DNA of 64,000 bases from Sympetrum striolatum (Eukaryota; Arthropoda; Insecta; Odonata; Libellulidae), in the NCBI GenBank assembly GCA_947579665.1, contig OX388352.1:73198113-73262112 (forward strand), written 5' to 3'. Shown one piece after another: positions 49,135 through 61,585 of the stretch. Both the position numbers and the translations under genes were made by a program. A model generated the notes under the pieces. The model did no database searches. It was not told where the DNA came from and worked only from the letters and a program-made list of their open reading frames with translations. Position 1 is the stretch's first letter, and every line of letters begins with the position of its first letter.

Positions 49135-51871
49135 TAAATGGCTTTCCGCAAGGTAACGCCTGATCATCTAGATTTCATTAATAATTTCCTTGATTCTTCT
49201 TGTTCGTAGTCTTACTCCAGGTATTGATTCAGTCTATAATTTAGGTAAATTAAGTTTAATTATGCTACTCTTTGTTTTCTCAAGTTTTCTGCTTCTTTCG
49301 CAGCTTTTTCGTCGTTCATCTGTCAATATAAATTGGTAAAGAATCATTTCTTAGGAATATCGTTAATACATAACTTATCTTGCGTAATAGAGTTGTTATT
49401 GTTATAGCACGGTACAGACTTTAGTATTTCCTGGATTTTCTCATAAGCCAAATGTTGGTCGCGTGTGGAAAAGCTGTGTAGACTTCCTCTTTCTCCTTTT
49501 TTCTCAGCGTTAGAATACTAATCGTCTTATATTGTTTCGTCATACGAGTCACCTTTCTTAGGCATCTTCGCATAATTTCTTTTTTTCAGCTCATTATGCT
49601 GTTAGATTTCCGTTCCCAACTAAAGCATTCGATCGGTTCTTGAAATAATCGAAATACTTCCATAACTTTTCCGATTGTGTCTTAGAGTTTAGTTTTTAAG
49701 AAGGGGACCGTTAGACCAAATATAGATATCGCTTGCAGGAACACGTAGTCTCACCATTCCTAGCCACCGGATTTGTGGAAGGTTTTTATTAAAACAATTA
49801 TGTTTATTACTTATGATCGTGGTACTATACAGAGAAGGATCAGTTGAAACAAGCCGATCGTGATTAAAAACTTGCGGCTTACGCACGGCAGACATTAGAA
49901 ATCATGAGAGAGTATGGTGTTCATTAAGTATTGGGATGAGTTAGATAGATTTTAAAACTTTTATGTCGAAGAGTAATTGGAATAGATTTTGAGTTGTTTA
50001 TAGTAATGTAAAGAGAAAAATGCTCCCAAGAAGCCGCAAGTTCTTCATTATAACGCTATATAATGAAGGAGCTTGTCAGCCTAGGGTGAGATCTAAAATT
50101 AGTTGAGGGTAAATATAAGGACAAACAGAAATATTCGTTCTTAAAGCAGGCTTTCACGCACTCTACTAATCCTTAAGATTTTTTCTAAATAATTTTCTAT
50201 TTTTGAAAGATTTCTTTACCTTAAACGGCATGCTAAAATCCGGAGGAACTCAGGCTAAGTATTATTATTTCATTTGTTATCAGTTTTCAGCTTAATGGAA
50301 AGTATCGGTACGTATGCGCGCAGGAGAGGGTTGTGCGATGTTTGGTGAGCGGCGTGTCTAAATTGGGAGCAGCTCATTCCGCACGCACTGCAAAGGTCAC
50401 ATTCGTATCGACGAGGTTATATAGGCGAATATAAAATATAAGTTTGAGTTACACTACGAGACATCGTGCTACCTCAGAGCGGAAAATTGCGGTAGGTGTT
50501 TCCCTCGGAGAAGGAAAAGCCCGAAAAAAATTAATTTCGAACATCCGGCCATGGATTTTGCAGTGATTTCGAAAGTAACCCGGAGGCTGTTTTCACCTCT
50601 AGGGAGAATCAGAGGAAGGAGCGGTGAAAAGACTTGAAATTCGAGCATCTCCGCGGATGTGCCTCTAAAATAATCTATTAAGGAAGTTCTAGTACACACT
50701 GCGTGTTGCAGTTAACGTTTATAGATGTAGACGGAGGAATGGTGCTTCTAAATGCAAACACATTTCCCGCGAAAGGAAATCGTGGTTATATCCGTAGCAT
50801 GACCTCGCTTCACTCTCGCTTTTACCTCGGTTTCTTGGTCGTTCCTTTATGGTTTCATCTATTTGTGATAGCTTTCGTGAAATACACTACGCTATTTTCT
50901 ATCTGTGTGATTTTTACCTTGTGGTTACGTTGTCTTTAAGATGAAATGTTAAGGTTCTCTGAGCTTTAGTCTCCATCTTGCTGATGAGGTTGCATCATCT
51001 AACTGTACTTGCGATTTACTCTCGTTAATGTTTATGTGGAACGGTTGCCAACTCCAATTTGGTCTTCCGATCATTTGCGATCATGCTGCATGACTTATCA
51101 GCGTGCCCGCTTATTATTAATCGAGTCGGTGCGAATAAAATATAATAGCTCACCCTTGCCTAAGCTGTGTGTGGTATCTCTCTTCTTTGGCATATCTTCG
51201 TATCGTTGAAGAACTGCTTAGTTACGGGAACGTAATTTAATATCGGAAGTAACCTAATTTATCTGTCCACCACAACACTGGTTTTGGTGTTCAAGGCCAA
51301 CTTAGTTGTAGGTTAATAAGTTATTTATTTTCCCTTAAATTATTCGCATATTTGTTGATTTTTCCACCCATTTAAACTGTTGTTTCGTTCAACAATTCCT
51401 GTAATAGAGCTAATATTACTTTACTTTCGGCGTCTGAATTAATTCCTCAGTTTTCTCTTTAGATAAAAATAATGACGAATTTATCTTTTCCCGTTACGCC
51501 ATTAAGTCGCGTTATAAACTTTATTTATTTATTAATTGTACTTCGACTTATTCAATCTCCTTGTAATTGAGAGGAGAGTTGTAGTTATAAAAGAATGGTT
51601 GCTTTTTTCTCGAGGTGAATTTATCACCATTGAATAATATCCGAGTTGCACTTTTGTCATTAATTTCTGGAAAGGAGGAGTGGTGTGGGAAAGTGGAGAG
51701 CCAAGGTTGAAGATAGGTAGGTGGGGAGTGGGAAAGTTAGAGGGGGTGTGTGTCGGATAACGACCAATGGCAGTCGACGGTAATACTTTGCAGCCAATCA
51801 TAGCTCTCATCACTGGCTATGTAACCCTCCGGCTTCGACGGTACAAAACGAATGACTCTAGAAGATTGGAG
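49135..51871. other. Intergenic DNA upstream of the trehalase gene
   Basis: No supported coding sequence. A hairpin with a perfect 10-bp stem (CTTCATTATA/TATAATGAAG) and 6-base loop is at 50043-50068. CpG-rich stretches lie at 50460-50780 and 51640-51900. A TATATAGGCG box occurs at 50421. These may include trehalase regulatory DNA, but this is inference from position only. Confidence 0.4.
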
Positions 51872-51877
51872 TCAGTC
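51872..51877 (+). promoter_or_regulatory. Possible initiator element of the trehalase gene
   Basis: TCAGTC matches the arthropod initiator consensus TCAGTY. It lies 355 bp before the start codon, in a CpG-rich segment with no clear TATA box or downstream promoter element. If used, the 5' leader would contain short upstream open frames (for example ATG at 51965) or would be spliced. Weak, position-based call. Confidence 0.2.
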
Positions 51878-52228
51878 GAGTCGGAGTTGCCTTGTAGAGT
51901 AATTTAATCTGTTTGAGGTCCAGTTGAGAATCAGAATCTTTCTCCCTTCCTTACAGAGACGAACATGAAGATTTCAAGGAAGAGATGAAAAGGCTGAGAG
52001 CACTCAGAGGAAAGGGTCCAACGAAGAAAGGCGAAGGAAAACGAGCTTCGAAGAAGTAAGGATTCTTTCGTCGCGGGAAGAAATAGTGTGGCATTAGTGC
52101 GAGTGACGTTATCTAAACAATAACATTTGAGAATCAGCATTCGAGTATTTTTTATCTATTTTTATTTTCTTTGAACTTAAATTTTTTCTATCTTCTGTTA
52201 TTTGTTGTTACGAAAGTGAGCTTCGAAA

Positions 52229-55200
52229 ATGTATAAGTGCCAGTTTGGAATAGTGATTCTTATATCGATAACAATCGGTTTAGGAGTGGCTTTGCATACC
52301 TGTCCGAGGTGAGTTATAATTGATTTGAAGTAGTGTAACTTAATAAGGGCCAGGTGCTTGTGGCAATATCCCTCAGGTGCCGTTTTAATTCTCTTTTACG
52401 TCTGCAAAGTTATGGAATTTAAATTTGGCGCGCTTGTTTTTTTTCCGCAGCTCTCAGGCACAGGAAATAATTGCCTTCATTTTGTGGGTTGATATAAAAT
52501 TTAGTATTGCCTTTCTATTTGTAGCTACACATTTTCTAATAAAGTTAAAAAATTCTCAAGTGGGATAATTATTCCTGGACTCGCTTGAGATACCTTCCAT
52601 TATCAAGTCAAATTTTTGAGAGCTTCGGACTTACTTTCTCGCAATTTCATTGAATCCTCAACGAGAGTCTAATACAAATTTTCTTGCGTTTAATATGCTT
52701 AAAAATTAATTGCAGTTGTGCGCAAAAGTTTTACTCTGTTGAGCATTTTTGTATATTTTCGTCTGATTTTGCAAACAAAAGAGTAAATTAGAATTAAAAA
52801 TGCTCCAATTGACTTATTTAAATATATCTATTTGAATATTAATTTGTAACTTCTTCATTCTACAGTAACATCTATTGTCATGGGCATCTTCTGGATGTTG
52901 TTCAGAGGTTCAGGATATTTCCTGACTCAAAGACATTTGTAGATATGAAGATGAAATACGCACCAGAGGAAGTGTTGAAGCGTTTTGAGTTGTTCATGAA
53001 TAAAACTAATTCAGAACCATCACAGCTAGAGGTGAAACAGTTTGTGAATGAAACGTTTGATGAAGCTGGAAGCGAGCTTGAAAATTGGGTGCCTACCGAC
53101 TGGAAACCTAACCCTAAGTTTTTGGATAAAATCAAGGATCCTGCATTGAAAGACTGGGGTAGTAAATTGCATGAACTTTGGAAGGATCTAGGCAGGAAAG
53201 TGAAAAAGGAAGTGGCAGAACATCCAGATCGATATTCGATAATTTATGTCCCTAATCCAGTCATTGTTCCGGGGGGTCGATTCAGGGAGTTCTATTATTG
53301 GGATTCGTACTGGATTGTTAGAGGGTTGCTGTTATCAGAAATGTATGATACTGTTAAGGGAATGCTTTCTAACTTTATGACCATTGTAGAGACCTATGGG
53401 TTTATTCCAAATGGTGGACGTATATATTATGCTATGAGATCACAACCTCCTATGCTTACCTCCATGGTGAAGACTTACATAGATGAAACAAAGGATTACA
53501 CATTTTTGAAGGAAAATATCGCAACTTTAGAAAAGGAATTTGATTTCTGGATGAAGAATAGAACTGTTCAAATTACCAAAGGAAACAGAAATTACACATT
53601 AGCTGTTTACCAAGAATTCTCATCAGGACCTAGGCCAGAGTCTTACTGGTATACTAAACAAAATTTTATTATGTTTATTTATTGTGATTCTATGCAATGG
53701 TGTCCATCCGTCTGAAGTCTTTGTTGAAAATGAAACTGATTTTTCACAGGGAAGACATTAAGAGTGCAGATGTTTTTAAAACAGAAGAAGAGAAAGAGGC
53801 CCACTATTCGGAACTAAAAGCAGCTGCTGAGTCAGGCTGGGACTTCTCCACCCGATGGTTCATTTTGGATGGAACTAATAAAGGTAATTTTATCTCGATG
53901 ATTGTATTATAGCCATCTCTTGATCTATTTTGACTGTAAATGTTTTTGTTCAATAATTGAGAATAATTCGATAATATAATATTGCTTATCCATATCCCCA
54001 GGCAATCTTACCAACCTGAAAACAAGAAGCATTGTTCCTGTTGATTTGAATTCGATTATATACTGGAATGCCAAGATATTATCCAACTTTTTCAAACAGC
54101 TTGGCATGCCAGAAAAGGCTAAAAAATATCAAATGATTGCAGAAGAGTGGGTGGAGGCTGTAACTGCGATCCTGTGGCATGAAGAAGTGGGAGCATGGCT
54201 GGATTATGATAGACTCAACGAAGTAAAGAGAGACTATTTTTACCCCACAAATATTTCACCTCTTTGGACCGGTTGTCATAATTTTAAGGACATGGAGAAG
54301 ACTGTTGAAAAAATCCTCGAATATCTCATAAAAATGAAGATTATGATCAACCAAGGAGGTATTCCAACAACGTTTGAGCACTCGGGAGAGCAATGGGACT
54401 ATCCAAATGCATGGCCACCCCTTCAGCACATAGTAACGGTTGGCTTGGATAACACAGGGGATGTCTATGCCAAGGAACTTGCATATGAAATCACAGAGAG
54501 ATGGGTTAGGTCAAATTACAAAGCATACAATGAGACCAGTGCAATGTATGAAAAGGCAAGTAGAATATTAGTACTAAGTTGTGAGCTCGTAGGAAATAGT
54601 GTCATTTAGGTTATGTTACATCAGTCATCTGCTCATTTATGATAAATTTTCTTTCCAATATTAAAAATCTCGGTTTGGTTGAAGTATTATCGCGCTTTTA
54701 TTATTTCATTTATATTTTATTCAATTTTTGACTGTAAAATTGTTGAATTTCTACAGTATGATGCCACTAGGCCTGGAGGGCATGGTGGTGGAGGAGAATA
54801 CATAATACAAACAGGCTTTGGTTGGACTAATGGTGTGATAATGGACATGTTATGGAAGTATGGTGACAAACTTACTGCTGAAGATCCTTTTAAAAGTAAC
54901 TCGTACCAAACTTCTTCGACAGTAGCTGTCTCCACTATAGAACCCATTGGCACTGTAATATTGGCTTTATTTGTCACATTTGCAGCAGGGTGTATTGGGT
55001 GAGGTAGGTCGATCTCATTTGGAACATTGATTTAAGTTTGCAGTACTTACTTTTCAGAAATCTAAAGATACATAATTGATAAAAGTTAATGTACAATGCT
55101 GTAATTTAAGGTGGTAGTTGTGCTTGAACCTCGACTAATTAAATTTTTACTTTTTTTTACAGATATTATCTTAATTTTTAAGGATATTTGGAGGAAAATC

Positions 55201-58200
55201 ATTTTTGGGAAAAGCCAAAATGTGGTTGCTGCCTAGAGATTGCTCATCCATCTCCTAAACTCAGGAAGCTTAATTGTTGAAATATTTTGTTCTGGAGCAT
55301 TAGTTGATATTTATCTTATTCTATCCCGGCAAGATATTCATTGTCAAATGAATATTAGTCTTTGAACTGCTTACCAAACAGTATTGCACTTAGTGTTTTT
55401 CTATGTTCTGTTGAAAGTTTAAGAAACCTTCTTTATCATGTTTATTGCAGTGGTGGTACATTTTTGTATATATATGTATATGTACAATCATACTTATGGT
55501 GCTTTATTTGCATCAAGTGATATTTATTCCAAGGACAATTACCTTTTTTGGTAAGTTGAAATGCCTGTGAACAGTTTTGGCAGAGGAAAATATTTTTCTC
55601 CTTCAGCTTTGAATGTGAGTGTGAATGAGTTAGTGTGCTAGCTTTTGGAGTGAATCTGCATGTCTGAGCTTGCCAGCATGACTGTATGCAATAGAGAGCA
55701 TTTTTAAACTACAGATTGTGATGTAAGACAGCTGCTAATGCACTGATATTTTTCTATGGAATGAGTTGTCTGTATGACTTACCCATAAAAGTTAATGATG
55801 GCTGGTCAGCCTCGATGAGTGGAATTTCTTGCTTGTGCTAATCATTTTTAAGGTGGATCATTCAAGAAAATCATATAAAGGTTTATATCATAATCAGATT
55901 AATTATGGATCCACAGAAACTGAGTGACCATATATGTAATATAATTAGCCTTGAGAGTTTGTTTTAGAGTGCTTTTCACTAAGTTCAAAGCATCAGCTGG
56001 AATAAGTATATGGAATGGCTTGTCTATGAGAAGTGTAAGTTTTATGTGTAGAACTCTGTGAAGTTTTCCTTAGCTTGCTTCATTGATAATATTATATTTA
56101 GATATTTGGCCTTTCTAGAAGGCTGAATTTTGCTTTAAGTGTACACTCAGATTGTTTGCACATAATTGGCCAAAGAAGAAAACAATCTTCATACAAGAAA
56201 CAATAGCAAAAGTTGAATTGTTATGATAATTGCAAATATATAGTAAGGACATCTGTTTGTCGTAATTGTTGTGTACGCATAAAATATCATTTTGAGGTAC
56301 ATATATGCTATTATGGTGTCATGAATACTCAGTTTCATATGCATTTGTGAATTTCGATGTTGCGTGATGAAATTCTGTTTTATAAAAAAACAGACAAATT
56401 AGTCTTCTTGGTATTGTAAATTTCTGTAAGAATAAATTACGCAGATCTTCATGGAGAATCAAGCAATGTGTTGCTGTAATGTATTTTTATAGGTATTCAA
56501 TTGTTTTTTTATATGATGCATGGAAGGAGAAAATCTTACCTAGTAAAATATTGAAGACTGTGCCAAAGATCTAAAGTTAAAGTTGTGTGACTAGTTACTG
56601 AGAAATTGTGAGAATATATTCTTGTTACTCTTGGAACATCTTTCAACAAATTTTTTTGATGTAATAGAATTCTCATAAGCATGTGAATTATTTACATATT
56701 TATTAAACAAATATCAATTTATGCAAATAACATTTTGATTTTTTTTGGTGTATCAGAAATTACTAATAGAGATTTAAATTCTTGAATCCTCGTACTTTCT
56801 ACAAGTGTTCTTTTTGGTTCCTTCAATTAAATTATGAAAACTAAAGAAGTATCCTATAATGTAATCATGGCAACTAAAACCACTAATCTTATGTAACGTT
56901 TTAAATTATCGTACCAAAGAATTTCACTTGTTCATATTACTTTCTCTTGATATGGCAAAGCAATTATTCATTTTGTATCCCTTTAGTAAACTAGGGGAGA
57001 GATGAATTGCTAATTGTTTGCTTACCATATAAGTCGACCTTTGAAGCCTAAAAAATCTCTCAAAAACCAGGGGTCGACTTATATGCAAAACATAAAATTT
57101 AACCCTCTACCACCGAGGGGTAAATAGGTGATACTGCCTGCTTTACACTTGCTGTACACAAACTCTCACAACTCACCACAATTATTCCTAATGAAACTAA
57201 TTTTTGGCAAGTCTAATTAACATAGATATCATATAAAACAAATTTCATCACAAAATACAATTGTGGCCAAAAGTATGTTATGTTATGACATGTTTTCATT
57301 ATAGAAGAGTTAAATCAATAAAACATTTTCATATCTTTAAAAGAAATTTGACGCATATTTAATTCTATTCATTTCTTCACATTTATTTTACAAAAATTTG
57401 ATATATATTTTGATGTTTTCTTTTTACAAATGAAGATCAATAAGCACATCATGGTTTGTTTTTGTTTATATAATCGTTATGATTCGACTTAGTGTTAGAA
57501 GTTATTGGGAGTTGTTTTAGCAGTGTCGTGATTTGATATTACCACGCTATATTACCATTATTTCTATAATAAATTTTTAATACCATTTGTTTATGTTTCG
57601 TAACGCATTTTTATTTGTAAAGCCTTAGAGATACCAACAAAAGAAACTTGCGTAATAGTTAAGCAGAGGTGAGAAGTTGACACAGCAGCTGAAAGAAACA
57701 ATTCTAGCATCTTAATCCTATGCAGTAAATATTCCTTAAGCTAGGTATATTTATGGATACTGTAGTTTTTCTTCACATAAAATAGAGCTGGAGAAGTGTT
57801 GCCTTATTTTTTGGGTCGACTCATACTCCGGGTTGACTTATACGTCAGCATATGTGGTAAATATGTAGTAATGGAATACAAATATGCTGAAATATCTTAT
57901 CTTTTAAAAAGATGATTTATCTATTTAAATTAGATATATTTATCATGAGTTTTAATAATCATTTAAGCTATACTTTGATTAATTATATTCAATTTATACA
58001 TCTAAGTGAATCAAATGACCAATTAAGAAGTTAGTTTCCAAACTAGTGCACCCCTAATTGTGGGACAGATGCCATTAGGAGCTTCAATGTCTATTTGGTT
58101 GGACTTTATCTTTCGTTTCATTTTATCCATTGAACCTTTAATTAGAATTACATTAGTTCGTAGCTTACGTATCCAATGACTATTTCATCGTGTTTCAGAA

Positions 58201-61200
58201 AAACTCATGCTCTCTAAATATTGGTTTGACCAGGCCATAAATGTGGATGGAGAGACTGTTTAGGTTGTACGACCTTAAGTTCCCAATGGTTTAAATTTCA
58301 TTAAATTTGTTTTATAAATCATTGAAGTATAAAAAGAAGCACCATTGTTTGATTAGCATTATTTGGCAATTTTATATAAAAATATTTAAGTTTCTGTGAA
58401 GAAGCCAATTACTATCTTTGGGGTGCAACAAGTTACTTAAGAAATTTATTCTCTCCCTCCCTCTTATTATGAAAAATGTTCCATTAGTTGGATTTAACTC
58501 AATTGTTATTCCAAGTGCCTAAATTGTATGTTTTCTGATGATAATATAAAGCTCTGTGATAGAAAATAATTGTATATATCATCAGCCAATTTCAATTTGA
58601 CGTAGGATGTAGGCCTCCCCAAAGAATTTCCCATTTTCTCGGTCCTGAGTTTCTCGTTGCAAAGCTATGCCTAAGTACTGGATTCTCTCTATTCCACTTG
58701 ATCTTTGGTTTTCTTCTTGGTCTCTTCAAATTTCTTGGTATCCAGTTGATAACTGCAAATGTGAAATGGTTTTCGTTTCTTCTCGCCACATGATCAGCCC
58801 AGCTTCATTTTGATTATCTTACCTGTGATGTCTGTCACTTCAGTAATCATTCTCATCCAGTTGTTGTGTCTCCCGTCTCTTCCTGTGATACCAAGCATAC
58901 AGCACTTCATGCTCCTTTGCATTGTCTGAAGTTGCAGGGTAATTTCTGCACCCAATTTTCACTTCCAAAATTCAAGACTGGTAAAATGCATGTGGTTTCT
59001 TTTGAAAACCATTGACATTCTTGACTTCAAAATGTGTGAGTTCCTTCCAGGGATGCTACAGCCAAATTTGATTCTTCTGCCTACTTCATAAACCTGTTTT
59101 CCTCTCCCAGTTATCCTAGGTATGCCAATCATACATACAGAGGTCTGTATAAAATTATGACTGGTTCTTGTGCTGAAAAGGAATGATACATTTTCTTTGT
59201 TTTTATAAGGTTTGTGTTTGGTTTATCTTCTGTCCCACTTTGTTTAGTTATTGGAGTCTTGAAGTAGAATCTTCTGCGTTGGCTGCTAATAAAACAATAT
59301 CATCTGAAAAACACAGATGTACTGCCCATTTACCGGTAAACTCTTCTCATCCCAATCTAGGATTTTAAAAACTTTTTCCAGAACTGCTATGAATAGGATT
59401 GGAGATCTGCATTGTATATAATCATGAAGATAACCGTTTATTTGTCCTTGTATGTAAAAGTGGTTGTTTTCAGTAATTATATAAATAGTTCTTAGAAGAT
59501 ATTTCCAATATTCTGTTATAGTTATCATGATGAACACTATTGCACGCAAGATAAGTCCAAAATATTTTATACCATGCAGAGAATGTGTGAAAAATGTTCC
59601 CCTTCAAAGTTTTGGTTTCTTGATCTGGATTGCATTCAGTTATTTCAGTTGACTTTGGAACATGGTTTTCTTTATTGATATTTAATTTGAATAAATAGGC
59701 TGATAGCATTTTATAGGGAAAATCAGGTAATTTAAAAGTGAAAAGGAAAAATTATTTTGAATGTTTGAAAAAATTTATTGGTTTCTTCAAATCAACTCCT
59801 TTCATATCAGTCACTAAATTTTTAATAAAACTAGAATTCTTACTGGTTGTCTTACTATTCTTCTTGAGAAACCTAAGGACATGCATTCTGATTCATTAAA
59901 TACCAGAGACCATATTTTCTTGGATTTACCTTTTTCCCATAATAATGTTTAATGAACATCAATGTATAGTTTACCTCCATGATGGTTGGCATTGAATTCA
60001 TATTAATTAAATTTAAAAAATGCAAAAACCCAATTCCAAAAGTTGCTATAAAAATTCATGGACAATGAATTCAGTGAATATCATACAATCCTGTTTCACT
60101 AAATTGTGCTTTAGTTTGTTTATATTCCAGAAAAGCTTTCAGATTCTAATAAATAATTTCATTTGTATTGAGGGGAGAGGGATTGGTAAAGGTTGTAATG
60201 GAGGGTAGGATTCGGGGAAAAACAGAGGGTAAGGCAGAGACAGAAGATGTTGGATGACATAAAGGGTGGGGTTAACTATAAGGATATGAAGGAGATGGCG
60301 ATTAGTATGGATTTTTGATTGTGCATCAACTTACCGAAAGGTAGAATACTTACGAATCTTACTAATCATATGTTCTCCTATTATCTCGACTATCCATCAA
60401 CTTACACCTCAACATTAAATTTTTATCAATATTGCAATTTTTGGTTTTATTATTTGATGATATTGATTTACAATAAATCTCACTTTTACCTGTTTGAAGA
60501 TGGATTCTTTATGATGTCTTAGTACAATTGGGAACTAAAATCGTTCTTTTATATATTCTAGTATATCTTATTATAAAGAGGTAGCTCAAAGCAAAATGAT
60601 AAACATGATTGACAATGAAAAGAGGTTCATAAAATCTATTAAGTGTATTATTTATACATTTTTAGCATTATATCTTTTATACATAAGTAGTATATATAGT
60701 ACACTGTATACTGAAAATGAGAATTTTTGCAATAAAGGATATTTCATCAATTCTTGAAACAATTTTTTCATTGCAAGAATATTCAAGCCTTTAGTATGAA
60801 ATAGATTTTGTGCAAATTAATGTTTGCTACTTATATGAATCACTGTGGCCCATTAAATAACTGCTATAGTTAATGATTATGCGCTACTTCATTTAAAAAG
60901 TTTTTTTTTCCAATCCTATCTTAGATATTTTTAATTTTATGTAAGAGTTTATATATGATAAAATGTATTAAATATGATTAGATCATAATATTATACTTTT
61001 AGAAATTATTGCTGTAAAAATAACTTTTTTTATTAATACTTAACTATGACAATATAATGTTATGTTTCTCTGTTAGAAGTAAAACTTGGTGCTGGCTATT
61101 AATTGTGGTGCATGCTTGAGTATAGTGGTGTCTTTCTTTTACTCTTAGTTACTGCAAAGAAGGTTTATTAAATCATGTACATTTTGTATTATGAGAACAG

Positions 61201-61585
61201 ATAATCAAAATGCAGTTTCATATAAAAAGTGCAATATTTGTTTGGTATTTAATAATAATAATTGTTTTTATTTGGGCAAGATTCAGACTAAGTCTCTTCT
61301 TCTATCTAACCCATATGTATTTATAATGTAAGTTGGATACATACTTCCTTGGTATTATACATCTCTTGAAGTTTGTTATAGTAAAAAAATTTTTTTCTCG
61401 TAATGTTGTAATAGTTTAAAAAATAATATCTTATTCCATACCTTGAGTTTTCCTTTTTTTAATTTTGTATTCCTCTATTTTTCAGAATGATGTATTATAG
61501 AAGAAGAAACCAGCTGGACAGCAGGTCCTTTTGTCCAAAGCTCTTTGGCGGCTACACTGAGTTGAGGGATCGTACCTTTGACTGA
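52229..61585 (+). CDS. Treh: Trehalase, membrane-anchored (GH37), six coding exons
   Basis: Hydrolyses trehalose to two glucose molecules, outside the cell or at its surface; trehalose is the main insect blood sugar. Exons: 52229-52308, 52866-53648, 53750-53883, 54002-54555, 54757-54998, 61486-61585 (630 residues). All joins keep frame. Residues 1-22 form a signal peptide. [12 protein letters not shown] and [10 protein letters not shown] are N-terminal trehalase blocks. Signature 1, [15 protein letters not shown], is at 162-176, and signature 2, [10 protein letters not shown], at 463-472. Family-conserved arginines are R165, R218 and R283. From the family the catalytic acid is D319 (SGWDFSTRW) and the base E516 (MYEK); E531 lies in GGGGEY. 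Residues ~581-602 form a transmembrane helix, followed by RRR and a cytoplasmic tail with GYTELRD. Seven N-glycosylation sequons. The anchor and tail identify the membrane-bound (Tre-2) type. Introns are 557, 101, 118, 201 and 6487 bp; the fourth is GC-AG. Confidence 0.96.
54556..54756 (+). other. GC-AG intron of the trehalase gene
   Basis: The donor is AAG|GCAAGT and the acceptor TTTCTACAG|TATGAT. Splicing here joins MYEK to YDATRPGG, the continuous sequence of all GH37 trehalases, in phase 0. No GT donor nearby gives a usable frame: the GT three bases further on would create a stop. AG|GCAAGT is the known strong consensus of rare GC-AG introns removed by the major spliceosome. Confidence 0.9.
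57022..57860. mobile_element. MITE-like element (family C) inside the trehalase intron
   Basis: The left end is TTACCATATAAGTCGACC. The right end is GGGTTGACTTATACGTCAGC then ATATGTGGTAA, with an additional GGGTCGACTCATAC just inside. This is the same GTCGACTTATA-type end as at 8330-8620. The interior (about 770 bp) is non-coding. The ends keep CpG sites although the surrounding intron has few. Confidence 0.65.
58580..59550 (-). pseudogene. RTE-like LINE reverse transcriptase remnant, antisense in trehalase intron
   Basis: Read on the - strand, the segment around 59286-59410 gives [20 protein letters not shown] then KSLPVNGQY, matching RT block 'S-P-x-L-F-x-x-x-L-E-x-x-F-x-x-L-x-W'. The F-A-D-D box beyond is frameshifted. 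Further 3' (about 58840-58920) [18 protein letters not shown] and N-x-W-M-R-x-x-T-E-V-T-D match the LINE C-terminal 'R-M-L-G-I-S-L-R-D' block. At 58592-58789 [17 protein letters not shown] is followed by [10 protein letters not shown] at the protein's end. Order and strand are consistent for one element. It is dead, with multiple frameshifts. The block pattern resembles RTE-type ORF2. Confidence 0.8.

Larger units (their letters stand above)
54999..61485 (+). other. Large last intron of trehalase (6.5 kb)
   Basis: Donor ATTGG|GTGAGG and acceptor CTATTTTTCAG|AATGAT. Splicing completes Gly598 and adds [11 protein letters not shown] and the tail. If unspliced, the TGA inside the donor (55000-55002) ends the protein right after the membrane helix. 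The intron is strongly CpG-poor and holds a family-C MITE (57022-57860) and an antisense LINE remnant (58580-59550). Otherwise I see no genes in it. Confidence 0.85.

Noticed and set aside
53649..53715. Continuation of exon 2 to a stop at 53713
   Set aside because: Lies in a 101-bp intron; splicing TG|GTATAC to CACAG|GGAAGAC restores [14 protein letters not shown].
54556..54609. Continuation of exon 4 to a stop at 54607
   Set aside because: The read-through residues do not match trehalases; splicing at the GC donor restores the family sequence.
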